Positions 16,244 through 23,728 of a DNA stretch of 64,000 nucleotides are shown piece after piece; position 1 is the stretch's first letter; every line of letters begins with the position of its first letter. The notes under the pieces are model-generated. The model was not told where the DNA came from and searched no databases. It saw only the letters and a program-made list of their open reading frames with translations. Source of the stretch: Alcanivorax sp. 24 (GTDB lineage Bacteria; Pseudomonadota; Gammaproteobacteria; Pseudomonadales; Alcanivoracaceae); NCBI RefSeq assembly GCF_004360225.1, contig NZ_SNUA01000006.1, positions 186,001-250,000 on the forward strand. The letters are read 5' to 3'. The position numbers and the translations under genes are program-made.

Positions 16244-17266
16244 ATGAGCATCCAGGTGGCCGCCCGGCTCAGACCGGCGATTCATCCGACTTACCCGAGA
16301 CTGCTGTGCGCCCATTTGCACTCCAGGGGCTTTGATAACGCCACCATCTTCGAGGGTACCCGGCTGCATTGGGAGCAACTTTTGGGCGAGCATCGCTACC
16401 TGAGTCTGGAGCAGATGTCCCGCCTGATCCGGCGCTCCATGGAACTGACCGGCGAGCCCTGGTTGGGGCTGGATATCGGCGGTGTCACCTCGGTATCCGC
16501 CCATGGTCCACTGGGCTTCGCGGTGGTATCGGCGCCGGATCTGGGCGCGGTGTTGCGGGTGGTTTCCCGTTTCGTCGGCGTCCGTTTCCAGCCGGTAACG
16601 GTGCAGTTGCGCGAGGAACCGGAACGCATGGTGCTGACCATGGAGGAAAAAGAAAACCTGGAAGAGGTCCGGGAGTACGTCAATGGGGCGGTGCTGGCCA
16701 CCTTCTTTCACCTGGTCGACACCGTGACCTCCCGGCGCCTGCGGGATCTGGTGGTGGCGATGCCGATCCCGGAGCCGGAATGGGCGGCGGTCTACACCGA
16801 AAAACTGGGCTGTCCGGTTCGCTTCGGGGCTTCGGCATTGACTATCGAAGTGCCCGCCGCGCTGCTGGACACCCCCTGCCTGACCGCGGATCCCGGTCTG
16901 CACCGCACCGCGCTGCGGGATTGCGAGCATCAACTGCGGCAACTCCAGGGCGGGGGGCCGTTGAGCCAGCGCATCGGCGTGCAACTGCTGGGATGTGAGG
17001 GGCACTACCCGAGTCTGGATGAGATGGCGGCACGCCACGCCATGTCCCGCCGCACCCTGATCCGTAAATTGAAAGAGGAAGGTTCCCGCTATCAGGAACT
17101 GCTGGACGAAGTGCGCCGGGAACTGGCCGCCTGGTATCTGCTGGAAACCACGCAACCGGTGGAACGCATCGCCGAGAAGCTGGGGTACCAGGACCCGTCC
17201 AATTTCAGCCGCACCTTTCAGCGCTGGTTCGGCACCACGCCGTTGCGGATGCGCAGGGGGCAATAG
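16244..17266 (+). CDS. AraC-family regulator divergent from alkB
   Basis: A 340-aa regulator with the Arabinose_bd-type N-terminal domain (LGLDIGGVTSVSAHGPLGFAVVSAPDLG, residues 75-105, typical of OruR/ArgR-like members) and a C-terminal AraC double helix-turn-helix (PSLDEMAARHAMSRRTLIRKLKEEG, then IAEKLGYQDPSNFSRTFQRWFG). The ATG at 16244 is preceded by GAGGGAGA; the upstream in-frame ATG at 16223 has no such site. By position it is the likely activator of the alkane hydroxylase gene, responding to alkane or an oxidation product. No operator half-sites are clear in the 163-bp gap. Confidence 0.88.
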   Translation: MSIQVAARLRPAIHPTYPRLLCAHLHSRGFDNATIFEGTRLHWEQLLGEHRYLSLEQMSRLIRRSMELTGEPWLGLDIGGVTSVSAHGPLGFAVVSAPDLGAVLRVVSRFVGVRFQPVTVQLREEPERMVLTMEEKENLEEVREYVNGAVLATFFHLVDTVTSRRLRDLVVAMPIPEPEWAAVYTEKLGCPVRFGASALTIEVPAALLDTPCLTADPGLHRTALRDCEHQLRQLQGGGPLSQRIGVQLLGCEGHYPSLDEMAARHAMSRRTLIRKLKEEGSRYQELLDEVRRELAAWYLLETTQPVERIAEKLGYQDPSNFSRTFQRWFGTTPLRMRRGQ

Positions 17267-17276
17267 CGCTATTCCC

Positions 17277-17301
17277 TGTGGGAAGCGGCTTCAGCCGCGA
17301 A
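17277..17301 (+). repeat. REP element overlapping the end of the chaC-like gene
   Basis: TGTGGGAAGCGGCTTCAGCC followed by GCGAA; hairpin GCGGCT-TC-AGCCGC. It lies between the AraC-type gene (ends 17266) and the convergent chaC-like gene, and it supplies that gene's stop codon (17291-17293) and last codons. Confidence 0.75.
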
Positions 17302-17872
17302 CAGCCTGCTCGCGCGCCAGCAGGTTCAGATGATGCTCGATCTCGAAGATGTGTTCGTCCTGCTCGCCCAGCTCGCGCAACGCCTCGGCCAGGTTCAGCA
17401 AATAGTCCCGGTTGGCGCCGCTGGGGCCGTGGCTGCGGTGGATGTGGGCGGCGACGTCCGCCACCGGCGCCGGGCCGAGAAAGGCGGGGTTGTCGGCGGT
17501 GGCGATATAGACCAGTCCGTCCTCCTGGCCGCCGTCCTCGAACGTCATCGGCGTGGAGAAACGCAGGTAGCCGTTTTTCTCACGCACATCCAGTTGCCCG
17601 AACACCGCCGGGCTGACGCGATAGGCCATGCCGGTGCAGCGCACGCCCGGCGCTTCTATCAGTGTCACCACCCGGCCAGGGTTTTCCGGCGTGCCGCGAT
17701 GATCGTGGGAGCCCTGCCAGAAGCGCCGGGCCCAGCCCTGAATCGACGCCGGGCGCCGCTCCCGGAACGGAAAATCCACCTTGAAAATCAACGAGCCGTA
17801 ACCGAACAGCCACACCGACTCCCGGTCCTGGAACAGGCTCCGCTCGCGGTTGATCGCGGTGGTGTCGATCAT
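17291..17872 (-). CDS. Gamma-glutamylcyclotransferase, ChaC-like
   Basis: A 193-aa protein with the ChaC/GGCT signature VWLFGYGSLIFKVDFP (residues 20-35; YGSL is the gamma-glutamyl binding loop), GWARRFWQGSHDHRGTPENPGRVVTL and the catalytic-acid region VREKNGYLR (the conserved glutamate). ChaC enzymes cleave glutathione to 5-oxoproline and Cys-Gly. GGAGGA precedes the ATG, which overlaps the hemH stop (ATGA), so translation is coupled to ferrochelatase. The last codons fall inside a REP element, suggesting that the C-terminus was replaced or trimmed when the repeat inserted. Confidence 0.88.
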   Translation of the reverse strand: MIDTTAINRERSLFQDRESVWLFGYGSLIFKVDFPFRERRPASIQGWARRFWQGSHDHRGTPENPGRVVTLIEAPGVRCTGMAYRVSPAVFGQLDVREKNGYLRFSTPMTFEDGGQEDGLVYIATADNPAFLGPAPVADVAAHIHRSHGPSGANRDYLLNLAEALRELGEQDEHIFEIEHHLNLLAREQAVRG

Positions 17873-18954
17873 GCCCGGGTGTCCTCCGCCCGGCGCTGAC
17901 GCTCCGTCAGCGCGACATCGCCATTGTCCTGATCCGGCCAGCCGCCCAGGTGGTCGTGTACCAGCGCCACCAGGGCATCCAGATGGGCCGGGCAGTCGTT
18001 CAGCGCCGGGATGTAATCGAACCGCTCGCCGCCGGCTTCCATGAAGTAACCGCGATTCTCCACGTCGATCTCTTCCAGCGTTTCCAGGCAGTCGGCGGAA
18101 AAGCCGGGGCAGAACACCTGCACGCTTTTCACCCCCTCGCCGGGCAGCGCCTTGAGCGTGGCGTCGGTGTAGGGTTGCAGCCATTCCTCGCGGCCGAAGC
18201 GGGACTGGAACGTGACCTGCCATTGGCTCTCGTTGAGACCCAGCCGCTCCGCCAGCAGGCGGCTGGTCTTATGGCATTCGCAAAAGTACGGGTCGCCTTC
18301 GGTGAGGTAGCGTTTGGGTACGCCGTGGTAGGAGAACAGCAGTTTCTCCGCCCGGCCATGCTGTGCCCAATGGCTGTGAATATGCTCCGCCATGGCATCC
18401 AGGTAGGGTGCGTAATCATGGTAATGACTGATGAAACGCAGATCCGGCAACCAACGCCGGGCGGCGAAATCCCGCGCCACGGCGTCGAACGTGGAGGCCG
18501 AGGTGCTGGCGGAATACTGCGGATACAGCGGCAGCACAAGCAACCGGGTAACGCCTTGCCCGGCCATCCTCTGCAACACCGAAGGAATGGACGGGTTGCC
18601 ATAGCGCATGGCGAACTCCACCACCAGATCCTCGCCATACTCGGCCTGCAGCCGCTGCCGCAGCCCCTCGCACTGATTGCGGGTGTGCACCAGCAGCGGC
18701 GAACCCTGCTCCGTCCAGACCCCGCGGTAGGCGTGGGCGGAACGGGGCGGGCGGATCACCAGAATCACCAGATTCAGGATCAACCACCACAACGGGCGCG
18801 GCACCTCCACCACCCGGGGGTCGGACAGAAACTCACGCAAATAGCGGCGCAGCGCCGGCGTGGTGGGCGCGTCCGGGGTTCCCAGATTGGTGATCAGTAC
18901 ACCGGTGCGCAACGGCTGTCGGTGGCTGAAATCAGGCTGTCCAGTGAACTTCAT
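17869..18954 (-). CDS. hemH: Ferrochelatase
   Basis: A 361-aa enzyme inserting Fe(II) into protoporphyrin IX, the last step of protoheme synthesis. Seen: GVLITNLGTPDAPTTPALRRYLREFLSDPRVVE near the N-terminus, AMRYGNPSI, LLVLPLYPQYSASTSAST, the metal-site LFSYHGVPKRY (catalytic histidine) and CPGFSADCLETLEEI with the conserved glutamates. A longer frame reaches 19260, but the region before 18954 is not ferrochelatase-like and runs into palindromic element C. The ribosome site at the chosen ATG is weak. The gene is co-transcribed with the chaC-like gene downstream. Confidence 0.94.
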   Translation of the reverse strand: MKFTGQPDFSHRQPLRTGVLITNLGTPDAPTTPALRRYLREFLSDPRVVEVPRPLWWLILNLVILVIRPPRSAHAYRGVWTEQGSPLLVHTRNQCEGLRQRLQAEYGEDLVVEFAMRYGNPSIPSVLQRMAGQGVTRLLVLPLYPQYSASTSASTFDAVARDFAARRWLPDLRFISHYHDYAPYLDAMAEHIHSHWAQHGRAEKLLFSYHGVPKRYLTEGDPYFCECHKTSRLLAERLGLNESQWQVTFQSRFGREEWLQPYTDATLKALPGEGVKSVQVFCPGFSADCLETLEEIDVENRGYFMEAGGERFDYIPALNDCPAHLDALVALVHDHLGGWPDQDNGDVALTERQRRAEDTRA

Positions 18955-19186
18955 AATGGTTCCGATGAGCCAGAGGTTGACCGGCGGCAAGGCACCGGAT
19001 GTCGATGGCGCCATGATACCGGAACCGGAAGCAGGTAACAGATATGGCCCCGATAGATATGGGCCATCAACTCGGCCCATTGCCGGCAAGTGCGCTATAT
19101 TACTTGCTGTTGGAATAATCACGGTCGGTTGAAGGCCGCTGTCCCTAAAATTGTGGTGGATCAGGGTGCCTCTTGCCAGGTAAGGC
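18955..19186. other. hemH upstream region
   Basis: There is no coding sequence here. An AT-rich patch around 19088-19125 (GCTATATTACTTGCTGTTGG) is the best candidate for a hemH promoter on the minus strand, but hexamers are not clear. Short direct and inverted copies of GGCC and GATATGGGCC occur at 19035-19080. Confidence 0.3.
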
Positions 19187-19290
19187 GAGTCGACGGGCAG
19201 CGTTCCAGGACACGCTACAAGCACGTCCATGTGGGCTCGGGTTTGGCCTTCCCTGGCCAAACACGGTCCTGGAACGCTGCCCGCCGACTC
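19187..19290 (+). repeat. Palindromic element C
   Basis: Outer 25-bp arms 19187-19211 and 19266-19290 pair with one mismatch. The core has CACGTCCATGTGGGCTC, and the inner hairpin GTTTGGCC/GGCCAAAC has loop TTCCCT (19241-19262). Order and orientation match element A, with different arm and inner-stem sequences. It lies between the divergent hemH and pdxH genes, so it cannot be a simple terminator of either. Confidence 0.8.
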
Positions 19291-19342
19291 TCCACGAGCT
19301 CTGAAGCCGCCCGCTTCGAATCCCCCCAGGCTACCAAGCCGC

Positions 19343-19365
19343 TGTGGGAAGCTGCCGGGCGGCGC
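19343..19365 (+). repeat. Degenerate REP-like sequence
   Basis: TGTGGGAAGCTGCCGGGCGG starts like the other REP units (5232, 17277, 20126) but the GCGAA end is lost. It sits between element C and pdxH. It is probably a decayed copy. Confidence 0.4.
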
Positions 19366-19448
19366 TCCGCTTTAGCAGCAAATGGCAGCGCGGAACAGTC
19401 ATACAGAAAGAACCGCGATACGCACGCGGCAATCAATGGGAGCAGTAA

Positions 19449-20078
19449 ATGCGCGACATACGCGAAGAATACCAAGGCAAAGGATTGAGCGAAGCGGACC
19501 TGCTCGCCGATCCGGTGGAACAGGTGCGTTTGTGGGTGGAAGAAGCAGTGAACGCCGGCCTCCCGGTGGCCAACGCCATGACCCTGGCCACCGTCAACGC
19601 CGAAGGGCAACCCTCCGCCCGAACCGTACTGCTGAAAGGCGTGGAGCAGGGCGGCTTCGTCTTCTTCACCCACTACGACAGCCGCAAGGGCGACGACATC
19701 GAAGCCAGCGACAAAGTGGCCTTCGTACTCTACTGGTCACCCATGGATCGCCAGATCACCGTGCAGGGCCGCGCTCGCAAACTGGACGCGGACACCTCCC
19801 GCGCCTATTTCAAGACCCGCCCCTACGGTAGCCAGATCAGCGCCGTCGCCTCGCCGCAAAGCCGGCCCGTGGACCTGGAAACCCTGGAAGCGGACGTCGC
19901 CCAACTGCGCCAGGAATACCCGGAAGGCAGCGACATCCCCATGCCGGAAAACTGGGGTGGCTACCTCATCGTCCCCGAAGAAATCCAATTCTGGCAAGGC
20001 CGCCCCAATCGCCTCCACGACCGGGTACGGTACTTCCAGGACGACGGAAAATGGCTGCGGGAGCGGCTGGCGCCTTGA
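19449..20078 (+). CDS. pdxH: Pyridoxamine/pyridoxine 5'-phosphate oxidase
   Basis: A 209-aa FMN enzyme making pyridoxal 5'-phosphate. Seen: N-terminal MRDIREEYQGKGLSEADL; SARTVLLKGVEQGGFVFFT (FMN-binding RxVLLK); SRKGDDI; the substrate loop RSYFKTRP-like (RAYFKTRPYGSQISA); and the C-terminal signature NWGGYLIVPEEIQFWQGRPNRLHDR with the catalytic Arg/His. The length matches the family. GGGAG lies nine bases before the ATG. Confidence 0.96.
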   Translation: MRDIREEYQGKGLSEADLLADPVEQVRLWVEEAVNAGLPVANAMTLATVNAEGQPSARTVLLKGVEQGGFVFFTHYDSRKGDDIEASDKVAFVLYWSPMDRQITVQGRARKLDADTSRAYFKTRPYGSQISAVASPQSRPVDLETLEADVAQLRQEYPEGSDIPMPENWGGYLIVPEEIQFWQGRPNRLHDRVRYFQDDGKWLRERLAP

Positions 20079-20125
20079 AAAGCAGTAAGTAGCTAATAAC
20101 AGAAAAAACTTCGATCTTTAGCCGC

Positions 20126-20150
20126 TGTGGGAGCCAGCTCTGCTGGCGAA
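20126..20150 (+). repeat. REP element (Pseudomonas-type)
   Basis: TGTGGGAGCCAGCTCTGCTG followed by GCGAA; hairpin GCCAGC-TCT-GCTGGC. It is the closest of the window's copies to the canonical TGTGGGAGC...GCGAA unit. It lies 48 bp after the pdxH stop. Confidence 0.75.
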
Positions 20151-20491
20151 TATCTTTTTGAAATGTCCGACGATTCGTTATCAGGGCAACCTCCTACAGC
20201 CGCAACACGTAAATACGCTGTTTCTTCAACATTTGGTTCTATGTAGCGGGCGTGACATCACGGGCATCCGTCGCTATCCGTGTTCATGGCTTTTTCTGAT
20301 GGTTGCCCATGGGGCCAGCTCTGTGATCGTTGAGGAATAAGGAAGTCAGGAAAAGGGGGCAGACAATAGGGAGAGTTTGTCACGTGGCGATTTTTCTGGT
20401 TCTATTTGGTGATACTAAAAAGCAATTTGATGGGGCGCCGGCGCGTTGATTGGATATTCGAGTCAGCGTCTGAATAGCCGCCATAAAAACT
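20151..20491. other. Gene-free stretch at the start of the accessory run
   Basis: About 340 bp of lower GC than its surroundings. A 60-codon frame at 20158-20340 has no ribosome site and no family resemblance, so I do not call it. It marks the change from housekeeping to the small accessory genes. Confidence 0.4.
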
Positions 20492-20926
20492 ATGACTGAG
20501 CTCCGAAAAAGCATCGCGAAGGATTTGAGTTGGCTGGAAAGGTTCTATGCCGAAGCGGGATATGGCGGCACAGTTCAGCCCGAAGATCGGGTCTTCTTCG
20601 CAATCAGCGGAGAAGTCATCGCTGGTGTGGTCCGTCTAGCCATTGAAAACGGCTCCTTCGTATTGCGCGGCATGCAAGTGGCCGAGGCTTATCGCGGCAA
20701 ACGGATTGGCATGGCGCTCCTCAGGTATTTGGCAGATGACCTGGGTAACAAACCATGTTTTTGCTTGCCATATTCGCACCTGGAAGCATTCTATGGAATC
20801 GCGGGCTTTCAAGTGGCAAACGACAGCGAAATTCCGTTGTTTTTGGCGGAGCGAAAGCATGCGTATCTTCATCGAAGTATGGATGTTGTATCAATGGCTC
20901 GACACTCCGCCGGGCCGGTTTTATGA
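20492..20926 (+). CDS. GNAT-family N-acetyltransferase
   Basis: A 144-aa single-domain acetyltransferase. The acetyl-CoA site is YRGKRIGMALLRYL (Q/RxxGxG/A type, residues 68-81), preceded by the strand FVLRGMQVAEA and followed by LPYSHLEAFYGIAGF, the usual motif B. The substrate is unknown. The stop at 20926 lies 67 bp before the ASCH gene on the same strand. The gene is GC-poorer than neighbouring housekeeping genes and belongs to an eight-gene plus-strand run of small accessory genes. Confidence 0.8.
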   Translation: MTELRKSIAKDLSWLERFYAEAGYGGTVQPEDRVFFAISGEVIAGVVRLAIENGSFVLRGMQVAEAYRGKRIGMALLRYLADDLGNKPCFCLPYSHLEAFYGIAGFQVANDSEIPLFLAERKHAYLHRSMDVVSMARHSAGPVL

Positions 20927-20993
20927 CAAGCCGCTGAAAATCGACGCCAAAAAAGGGCGGTATAGCGGAGTGCCAGACAATAAGGGAACTTCG

Positions 20994-21353
20994 ATGCTTG
21001 CTCTTTCAATAGTAGGCCCACATGGCTCCAATATAGCCACAGGAAAGAAAACACTGGAGGTTCGCTCGTGGCGTCCAGAGTCCTTGCCAATTCGTGACCT
21101 TTTGATTGTGGAAAATTCGAGATTCTTATCGTCTGACAACCCGACTGATCTAAATGGTAGAGCTGTCGCAATAGTCGATGTCGAAGAAGTTCATAAATGG
21201 CGGCCTTCTGAAGTGGAGGCGGCCTGCTCAAATGGCTGGGAGCCAGGGTATTGGGCTTGGAGCTTATCAAACGTTCGTCCTGTTACCAGAGGCGTGACCG
21301 TTCCCGCTAAGAGGAAGCTGTATGAAGTCGAGCTAGCGCATGCTTTGCTCTAA
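20994..21353 (+). CDS. ASCH-domain protein
   Basis: A 119-aa protein with the ASCH (PUA-like) fold: ALSIVGPHGSNIATGKKTLEVRSW contains the family GKKxxExRSW core; RDLLIVENSRF and GRAVAIVDVEEVHKWRPSE form the barrel strands; GYWAWSLSNVRPV is the C-terminal block. ASCH proteins bind RNA or modified nucleosides; some (YqfB) are amidohydrolases. The frame extends far upstream, but the ATG at 20994 has AAGGGA ahead and starts exactly at the domain. The biological role is not known. Confidence 0.75.
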   Translation: MLALSIVGPHGSNIATGKKTLEVRSWRPESLPIRDLLIVENSRFLSSDNPTDLNGRAVAIVDVEEVHKWRPSEVEAACSNGWEPGYWAWSLSNVRPVTRGVTVPAKRKLYEVELAHALL

Positions 21354-21755
21354 CAGTGCTCATTATTCGTGGGCATTAGTCGCTGGCAACTCAGTCCACT
21401 ACACACCTCGAGAGACTAATTGGGGACAGGTTTTGCCTTTTGACTTTGTGAGACGGTTCCTCCTAAGGGTAGAAAAAGGCAAGACTTGACCCCAATAGTC
21501 CCGCAATATTGCGCCGCGAAAAGGTCGAACTTGGAAAGGCTGATTACGTGGCGCACATGCTCCCATATATTCGTCCGGAAACGATACCTAAAGGTTGATG
21601 GCTGATTGAAGGCAGGCTTCGCCTTTATCTTTTCCACGATGGTTTCTCCAAGGTTATCAAAAGATGGTTTTATTCGGACGCGCTGCTTCGCTGCGCGCCA
21701 GCGCATTGAAACGTTGGGATCGGTGCACACGTATGGATAGCCAGAGTGGTTTCGA
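21354..21755. other. Gene-free stretch with RAYT-like inverted repeat
   Basis: 402 bp without a supported gene. An imperfect inverted repeat occupies 21419-21496. The rest shows no ORF with a ribosome site. A plus-strand frame at about 21507-21600 (NLERLITWRTC, ending in a stop) looks like the tail of a lost gene but is not identified. Confidence 0.4.
21419..21496. repeat. Inverted repeat with GGGGxCAxGTxTTGCC arms
   Basis: Arms ATTGGGGACAGGTTTTGCC and the complement of GGCAAGACTTGACCCCAAT match at 16 of 19 positions; two of the mismatches are G-T wobbles. A related but truncated sequence occurs at 23216-23278. The motif GGCAAGACxTGACCCC is, as I recall, typical of repeats next to REP-associated tyrosine transposases; that attribution is unverified and no transposase is present. 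Confidence 0.5.
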
Positions 21756-22034
21756 ATGAAAGTGATCGATCTGGACACGGAGACAGGCAACCAGCTTCTG
21801 GAAGCGCTGATGAGTGAGGGCTGGAAAAAGGTCAAGGAGTACCCGTCTCTGGCTTTTGATAAGGGAATCGATTTCGACAGTTTTACCCTCAGGAAAGACG
21901 GCTTGGAGCTGGTGCTTGAGTGGACCAATTGGGCCGAGTGGGAGATCCGTGGGGACGACGCGGCGCTTGAGGCGTTGGCTGATCGATATGCCTTGAAGGT
22001 CAGGGAGGAGCGCGGTACGGGAGGCGATTCGTGA
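21756..22034 (+). CDS. Hypothetical protein, 92 aa
   Basis: I do not recognise this family. It is a small acidic soluble protein starting MKVIDLDTETGNQLLEALM, with FDSFTLRKDGLELVLEWTNW in the middle and a helical Ala/Leu/Glu-rich end. No signal peptide or membrane segment is visible. The ribosome site is weak. That the frame is real is supported by a partial second copy at 23271-23393 in which the same reading frame is kept to the stop with many silent and conservative changes. It lies 55 bp before the GFA gene. Confidence 0.6.
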   Translation: MKVIDLDTETGNQLLEALMSEGWKKVKEYPSLAFDKGIDFDSFTLRKDGLELVLEWTNWAEWEIRGDDAALEALADRYALKVREERGTGGDS

Positions 22035-22089
22035 CCCTTCCCGGTTTTGGCTATGATGGTGCTTTTCCCGAACAGTGAGGTCCATTGTC

Positions 22090-22545
22090 ATGCCGCAAGT
22101 TTCCTCAAGCGCAAAGGGGCGCTGCCGTTGCGGACGGGTTGAATTCGAAGTCCATTCCAAGCCCATGGTCACCATGGCTTGCCATTGCTCCGGGTGTCAG
22201 CGTATGTCGTCCAGTGCGTTCAGCCTGAGCGCGCTTTTTTCCGGCGAGGCATTCACTGTCACTCGGGGGGAGCCAGTGATCGGCGGGCTTCGCGGTGCCA
22301 CGCGGCATTTCTTCTGCGATTATTGCATGAGCTGGTTGTTTACCCGCCCGGAGGGTGAGGTCGATTTGGTCAATGTACGTTCCTCCATGTTTGAGAATCT
22401 CGCCGACTATCGTCCATTTATCGAGACATTCACCAAGGCGAAGCTGGAGTGGGCGAGCACCGGGGCGGTCCACGGTTTTGATGAGTTCCCGCCCCAGGAG
22501 CAGTTTCCGTCGTTGCTTCAGCAATACGCGGACACCGTGGAGTGA
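22090..22545 (+). CDS. GFA/CENP-V-domain zinc protein
   Basis: A 151-aa protein of the glutathione-dependent formaldehyde-activating (GFA) family. Zinc ligands are seen in order: GRCRCGRV (CxC), CHCSGCQR (CxxC) and FFCDYCMSW (CxxC). The founding member speeds adduct formation between glutathione and formaldehyde, but most members are uncharacterised. The ATG at 22090 has GAGG nine bases ahead; an in-frame GTG at 22075 is less likely. It is part of the plus-strand accessory run. Confidence 0.82.
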   Translation: MPQVSSSAKGRCRCGRVEFEVHSKPMVTMACHCSGCQRMSSSAFSLSALFSGEAFTVTRGEPVIGGLRGATRHFFCDYCMSWLFTRPEGEVDLVNVRSSMFENLADYRPFIETFTKAKLEWASTGAVHGFDEFPPQEQFPSLLQQYADTVE

Positions 22546-22669
22546 TGATGGGCTCCTCGGTCAAACGCGGTAATACCGTTCCTGTTCCCTGAGGCCGCCG
22601 CTGCTAAGGTGGCATCCCGTTACCGCAAATGGGCCGCATGTATCCGGGCGTGCTCCTGAGTAATCCGAC

Positions 22670-23143
22670 ATGAGAAACATCGAGTTCGTTGGTCTTGACC
22701 AGGTTGATCCTGAAGCCCTTCTGGCATTGATGAACGAAGCGTCACTGAGAACGCATCTGGTCGACCATGACTACTTCGATTCCACTGGCATTCGAGCCTG
22801 GGTAAAGGAAAAGGAAGCGCTGGATGCGTTGCCCGGTTGCCGGGTTCGTGGAATCCATGTGGACGGCAGGCTGGCGGGATGGTGTGGGATTCAACCGGAT
22901 GAGGCAGGTTTCGAACTGGCTATCGTGCTTTCCCGGGCGTTTTGGGGAATTGGCCTCTCCGTATTCAGAAGCCTGATGAGCTGGGCCAGCGAGTTCGGTC
23001 ATGAACAGGTCCTGTTTCACCTCCTCGGAAGCCGACCGCAATACCGGGCCCTGGAGAAAATGGCTGACAAGGTGCACAACAGCGAGCTGCTGGGCCGGCG
23101 TTTCACGACCTATCACCTGACCGTGGAGCAGCATGTTCAGTGA
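22670..23143 (+). CDS. GNAT-like N-acetyltransferase
   Basis: A 157-aa protein with GNAT fold features: RGIHVDGRLAGWCGIQPDEAGFELAIVLSRAFWGIGLSVFRSLMSWASEFG, where the strand-turn AFWGIGLSVF takes the place of the acetyl-CoA loop, and PQYRALEKMADKV is the C-terminal motif-B analogue. The phosphate-binding loop is degenerate (no clear QxxGxG), so activity is uncertain. No ribosome site is obvious. The substrate is unknown. Confidence 0.6.
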   Translation: MRNIEFVGLDQVDPEALLALMNEASLRTHLVDHDYFDSTGIRAWVKEKEALDALPGCRVRGIHVDGRLAGWCGIQPDEAGFELAIVLSRAFWGIGLSVFRSLMSWASEFGHEQVLFHLLGSRPQYRALEKMADKVHNSELLGRRFTTYHLTVEQHVQ

Positions 23144-23215
23144 TGCCCATCGGCGGGGGGAGGCAGTAGACCTCTTCTCTTTAGCCGGCCTGTATCAGGT
23201 CTGAGAAAAGTGATT

Positions 23216-23278
23216 CGGGTCAGGTCTTGCCATTTGCCTTTGTTAGACGACTTCTCCTAAAGGGGAGAGAAAGGGCGG
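23216..23278. repeat. Truncated second copy of the 21419 repeat
   Basis: GGGTCAGGTCTTGCC, then TTTG(C/A)CTTTGT-AGACG-TTC-TCCTAA, parallels the left arm and centre of the repeat at 21419-21496. The right arm is missing; its place is taken by the remnant that starts at 23271. Confidence 0.5.
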
Positions 23279-23393
23279 GCTGGAACTGGTGCTTGAGTGG
23301 GGCAACTGGTTCGGGCGGGAGATTCGTGGGGACGGCGCGGCGCTTGACGCGTTGGCCGATCGGTATGCTCTGAAGATCAGAGATGAAGAATGA
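23271..23393 (+). pseudogene. Decayed partial duplicate of the 92-aa hypothetical gene
   Basis: Forty codons and a stop correspond to residues 47-86 of the protein encoded at 21756-22034: GLELVLEW, EIRG-GDxAALxALADRYALK are shared. The copy has no start codon: the reading frame upstream enters the repeat at 23216. Both copies thus follow the same repeat family, consistent with an ancient duplication of repeat plus gene followed by an internal deletion. Confidence 0.65.
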
Positions 23394-23425
23394 ACCGGGA
23401 TGGATGAAGGACAATGGCGTTCGTG

Positions 23426-23453
23426 TTGACGTACGTCCGCAAAGGCGTACAAT
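23426..23453 (+). promoter_or_regulatory. Promoter and operator of the toxin-antitoxin pair
   Basis: TTGACG (23426-23431) and TACAAT (23448-23453) have a 16-bp spacer, and inside lies an inverted repeat GTACG-N10-CGTAC (23431-23450). YefM-YoeB complexes autorepress through palindromes over the -10 region, so this is the likely operator. The antitoxin start is 33 bp downstream. Confidence 0.6.
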
Positions 23454-23485
23454 TGGACGAATATTGAACACTCTGGAGGTGCGTC

Positions 23486-23728
23486 ATGACGGGTATTACC
23501 GCCACCGAGGCGCGCAGCAATCTTTACCGTTTGATTGATGAAACCGCCGAGTCCCATCAGCCGATCGTTATCCTGGGTAAGCGGAACAGGGCGGTTCTGG
23601 TGTCCGAAGAGGATTGGGCCGCGATTCAGGAGACCCTTTACCTGCTCTCGGTCCCCGGGATGAGGGAATCAATCCGCGAGGGAATGGATATCCCCGTGGA
23701 TGAGTGCGATGAGGAGTTGGATTGGTGA
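23486..23728 (+). CDS. yefM: Antitoxin, Phd/YefM family
   Basis: An 80-aa antitoxin. The N-terminal DNA-binding fold reads MTGITATEARSNLYRLIDET and HQPIVILGKRNRAVLVSEEDW, a textbook Phd/YefM core. The C-terminal part (MRESIREGMDIPVDECDEELDW) is acidic and would wrap the toxin. GGAGG lies eight bases before the ATG. It would neutralise the overlapping YoeB-type toxin and, with it, repress the promoter at 23426. Confidence 0.9.
   Translation: MTGITATEARSNLYRLIDETAESHQPIVILGKRNRAVLVSEEDWAAIQETLYLLSVPGMRESIREGMDIPVDECDEELDW

Noticed and set aside
20158..20340. Sixty-codon ORF after pdxH
   Set aside because: No ribosome site, no family resemblance, begins right after a REP element.
21416..21928. 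Minus-strand ORF of 170 codons over the 21419 repeat and orphan gene
   Set aside because: It runs through an inverted repeat and antisense to a frame supported by a paralogous remnant.
23240..23260. GTTAGAC as an integron attC core
   Set aside because: No matching complementary core or attC-like spacing is found, and the sequence belongs to the repeat also seen at 21419, where it reads GTGAGAC.
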